From positions 36,929-100,928 of the forward strand of contig NZ_SMKL01000016.1 in the NCBI RefSeq assembly GCF_004348545.1: 64,000 nucleotides of DNA. Direction: 5' to 3'. The notes under the pieces are model-generated. The model was not told the DNA's origin and did no database searches. It saw only the letters and a list, made by a program, of their open reading frames with translations. Source of the stretch: Jiangella ureilytica. Its GTDB lineage: Bacteria > Actinomycetota > Actinomycetes > Jiangellales > Jiangellaceae. How positions within the stretch are numbered: position 1 is the stretch's first letter; each line of letters starts with the position of its first letter. This document shows positions 60,951 through 64,000 of this stretch, in pieces. The position numbers and the translations under genes were made by a program.

Positions 60951-60991
60951 GCCTGGAACCCTACGTGGGCCCGGAGTCGCCCGGAACGGCG

Positions 60992-61027
60992 GAGGCGCCG
61001 CCCCGCGCGATCGCGGAACGGCGCCTC
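60992..61027 (-). terminator. Hairpin terminator after arc
   Basis: GAGGCGCCG (60992-61000) and CGGCGCCTC (61019-61027) form a 9-bp stem; the loop contains the self-complementary CGCGATCGCG. It lies 15 bases downstream of the arc stop codon and separates it from the oxidoreductase gene. Confidence 0.7.
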
Positions 61028-61041
61028 GGCGGCCTCTGAGA

Positions 61042-62727
61042 TCAGAGGTACTGGCCGGTGTTGGCCACGGTGTCGATGGAGCGGCCGGCCTCGGTGCCCT
61101 GCTTGCCGGAGATGAGCGTGCGGATGTAGACGATGCGCTCGCCCTTCTTGCCGGAGATGCGGGCCCAGTCGTCGGGGTTGGTGGTGTTGGGGAGGTCTTC
61201 GTTCTCCTTGAACTCGTCGAAGCACGCGGTGAGCAGGTGCTGCACGCGCAGGCCCTTGGAGCCGGTCTCGAGGAGGTCCTTGATCGCCATCTTCTTCGCG
61301 CGGTCGACGATGTTCTGGATCATCGCGCCGGAGTTGAAGTCGCGGAAGTACAGGACCTCTTTGTCGCCGTTGGCGTAGGTGACCTCGAGGAAGCGGTTCT
61401 CCTCGGTCTCGGAGTACATCTTCTCGACCGACCGCTGGATCATGGCCGAGGTGGTGGCCGCGGCGTCGCCGCCGTGCTCGGCGAGGTCGTCGGCGTGCAG
61501 CGGCAGGGTGGTCGTGAGGTACTTGCTGAAGATGTCGCGGGCCGCCTCGGCGTCGGGCCGCTCGATCTTGATCTTCACGTCCAGGCGGCCGGGCCGCAGG
61601 ATGGCCGGGTCGATCATGTCCTCGCGGTTCGAGGCGCCGATGACGATGACGTTCTCGAGGCTCTCGACGCCGTCGATCTCGCTCAGCAGCTGCGGGACGA
61701 TGGTGTTCTCGACGTCGGACGAGACGCCCGACCCGCGGGTGCGGAACAGGGAGTCCATCTCGTCGAAGAACACGATGACCGGCGTGCCCTCGCTGGCCTT
61801 CTCGCGGGCCCGCTGGAAGACCAGGCGGATGTGCCGCTCGGTCTCGCCGACGTACTTGTTCAGCAGCTCGGGACCCTTGATGTTGAGGAAGTAGGACTTG
61901 TGCTCGGAGATGCCCTTGAGCTTCGCGATCTGCTTGGCCAGCGAGTTGGCGACGGCCTTGGCGATGAGCGTCTTGCCGCACCCGGGCGGGCCGTAGAGCA
62001 GGACACCCTTGGGCGGGCGCAGCTCGTGCTCGCGGAACAGGTCGGCGTGCAGGAACGGCAGCTCGACGGCGTCGCGGATCTGGTCGATCTGCCGGGACAG
62101 GCCGCCGATGTCGGAGTAGTCGATGTCCGGAACCTCTTCGAGGATGAGCTCCTCGACCTCGGACTTCGGGACGCGCTCGTAGACGAACCCGGCGCGCGGC
62201 TCGAGCAGCAGGGAGTCGCCGACCCGCATGCCGGCGTCCTGCAGCGGCGACGCGATGCGCACCACGCGCTCTTCGTCGGTGTGGCCGATGACCAGGGCGC
62301 GCTCGCCGTCGGCGAGCAGCTCCTTGAGCATGACGACCTCGCCGACCTGCTCGTACTCGAGCGCCCGCACGACGTTGAGGGCCTCGTTGAGCATGACCTC
62401 CTGGCCCGGGCGGAGCTCGTCGAAATCGACGTCGGGGCTGACCGCGACGCGGAGCTTGCGCCCGCCGGTGAAGACGTCGACGGTGCCGTCGTCGTACTTG
62501 GAGAGGTACGTGCCGAAACCGGACGGCGGCTGCGCCAGCCGGTCGATCTCCTCCTTGAGCGCCACGATCTGGTCGCGTGCTTCTCGAAGGGTGGCCGCCA
62601 GCCGCTCGTTCTGGGCGTTCACCGATGCCAGTCGGGCTTCGAGGAAGGCCACTTCGCCGGCCATGTCGGACGGCTCGCGTCCGGGGCCGCGACGGCCATG
62701 ATCGAAACCATCGTCATACGACGCCAT
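61042..62727 (-). CDS. arc: Proteasome-associated AAA ATPase ARC/Mpa
   Basis: A 561-residue ring ATPase that recognises pupylated proteins and feeds them into PrcAB. An N-terminal coiled coil (about 22-65, [20 protein letters not shown]) binds Pup, two OB-fold segments follow, and the AAA domain has Walker [14 protein letters not shown] and Walker [13 protein letters not shown]. The protein ends Gly-Gln-Tyr-Leu, the proteasome-docking tail of Mpa. GAGGAGG precedes the ATG. It is its own unit with a promoter and terminator, separated from dop by two unrelated genes. Confidence 0.97.
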   Translation of the reverse strand: MASYDDGFDHGRRGPGREPSDMAGEVAFLEARLASVNAQNERLAATLREARDQIVALKEEIDRLAQPPSGFGTYLSKYDDGTVDVFTGGRKLRVAVSPDVDFDELRPGQEVMLNEALNVVRALEYEQVGEVVMLKELLADGERALVIGHTDEERVVRIASPLQDAGMRVGDSLLLEPRAGFVYERVPKSEVEELILEEVPDIDYSDIGGLSRQIDQIRDAVELPFLHADLFREHELRPPKGVLLYGPPGCGKTLIAKAVANSLAKQIAKLKGISEHKSYFLNIKGPELLNKYVGETERHIRLVFQRAREKASEGTPVIVFFDEMDSLFRTRGSGVSSDVENTIVPQLLSEIDGVESLENVIVIGASNREDMIDPAILRPGRLDVKIKIERPDAEAARDIFSKYLTTTLPLHADDLAEHGGDAAATTSAMIQRSVEKMYSETEENRFLEVTYANGDKEVLYFRDFNSGAMIQNIVDRAKKMAIKDLLETGSKGLRVQHLLTACFDEFKENEDLPNTTNPDDWARISGKKGERIVYIRTLISGKQGTEAGRSIDTVANTGQYL

Positions 62728-62740
62728 CTCGCACCTCCTC

Positions 62741-62770
62741 GTAAGGGGGTCGTCTATAGCCAGACCTTAC
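62741..62770 (-). promoter_or_regulatory. Candidate arc promoter with inverted repeat
   Basis: GTAAGG (62741-62746) and CCTTAC (62765-62770) flank an 18-base spacer that contains TATAGA on the minus strand (62753-62758), a possible -10 about 25 bases before the arc start. The left arm overlaps the region just upstream of the ribosome site. Regulator unknown. Confidence 0.35.
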
Positions 62771-62852
62771 AGTCGCCGGGCCGGAACGCCATGCAGGAGA
62801 TCAGCTAGTGACCAGATGTTGACTTCCGGTGCCGCCGCGCGTGGATTTCTGC

Positions 62853-64000
<1,148 letters not shown>

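Overview
The window is very GC-rich chromosomal DNA from an actinobacterium (Actinomycetota). Lineage markers are a complete Pup-proteasome locus (Pup, PrcA/PrcB, PafA, Dop, ARC/Mpa), the RNA polymerase-binding protein RbpA, the PafB/PafC regulators, separate Lnt and polyprenol-phosphomannose synthase genes, a class E sortase, an F420-type luciferase-like enzyme and many GTG starts. I see no phage, insertion sequence, CRISPR array, rRNA or tRNA. The genus cannot be fixed from the sequence alone.

Left part (1-24.4 kb). An amino-sugar block (NgcE-like binding lipoprotein, SIS protein and RpiR regulator, with an N-acetylglucosamine-type kinase divergent) is followed by a 1461-residue secreted subtilase with Kelch repeats, and by two overlapping regulator genes. 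glyA carries a clear ZTP riboswitch. Next come GNAT, GDPD, a decayed SHOCT gene, LLM oxidoreductase, peptide deformylase, an MFS transporter, rbpA with a SigR-type promoter, the lnt-ppm-fxsA operon, a 750-base gene-free stretch, an amidohydrolase, a winged-helix protein and a divergent XRE-cupin/acetyltransferase pair.

Middle (24.4-41.7 kb). A four-gene lysine catabolic operon (lysine 6-aminotransferase, aldehyde dehydrogenase, a fused E1 2-oxoacid dehydrogenase, glutaryl-CoA dehydrogenase) is followed by the most unusual unit in the window: three BldD-like boxes, a structured leader, a family 2 glycosyltransferase and a 53-residue peptide that is essentially only an LAQTG sorting signal. An Lrp regulator resembling the one beside lat in mycobacteria lies just beyond. 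Then come PLP and FAD enzymes, an exported amidase with a small partner, an M24 peptidase, a GPP34 protein, the class E sortase, a 5'-3' exonuclease and a small lipoprotein.

Right part (41.7-64 kb). This follows the mycobacterial order around the proteasome genes: epimerase, HelY helicase, lipid kinase, tatC, tatA, a 57-residue membrane peptide, pafC, pafB, then DUF3866, a sigma factor with its partner, two FKBPs, pafA, prcA, prcB, pup, dop, two inserted metabolic genes, arc and trmI. Pup tags proteins (PafA), Dop removes or recycles the tag, and ARC feeds tagged proteins to PrcAB. PafBC controls DNA-damage genes.

Across the window many genes have a TANNNT -10 box 5-7 nt before their start codon, so leaderless transcription appears to be the rule. 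Three gene ends carry long hairpins whose arms share GATC(A/T)TGG, a possible dispersed repeat.
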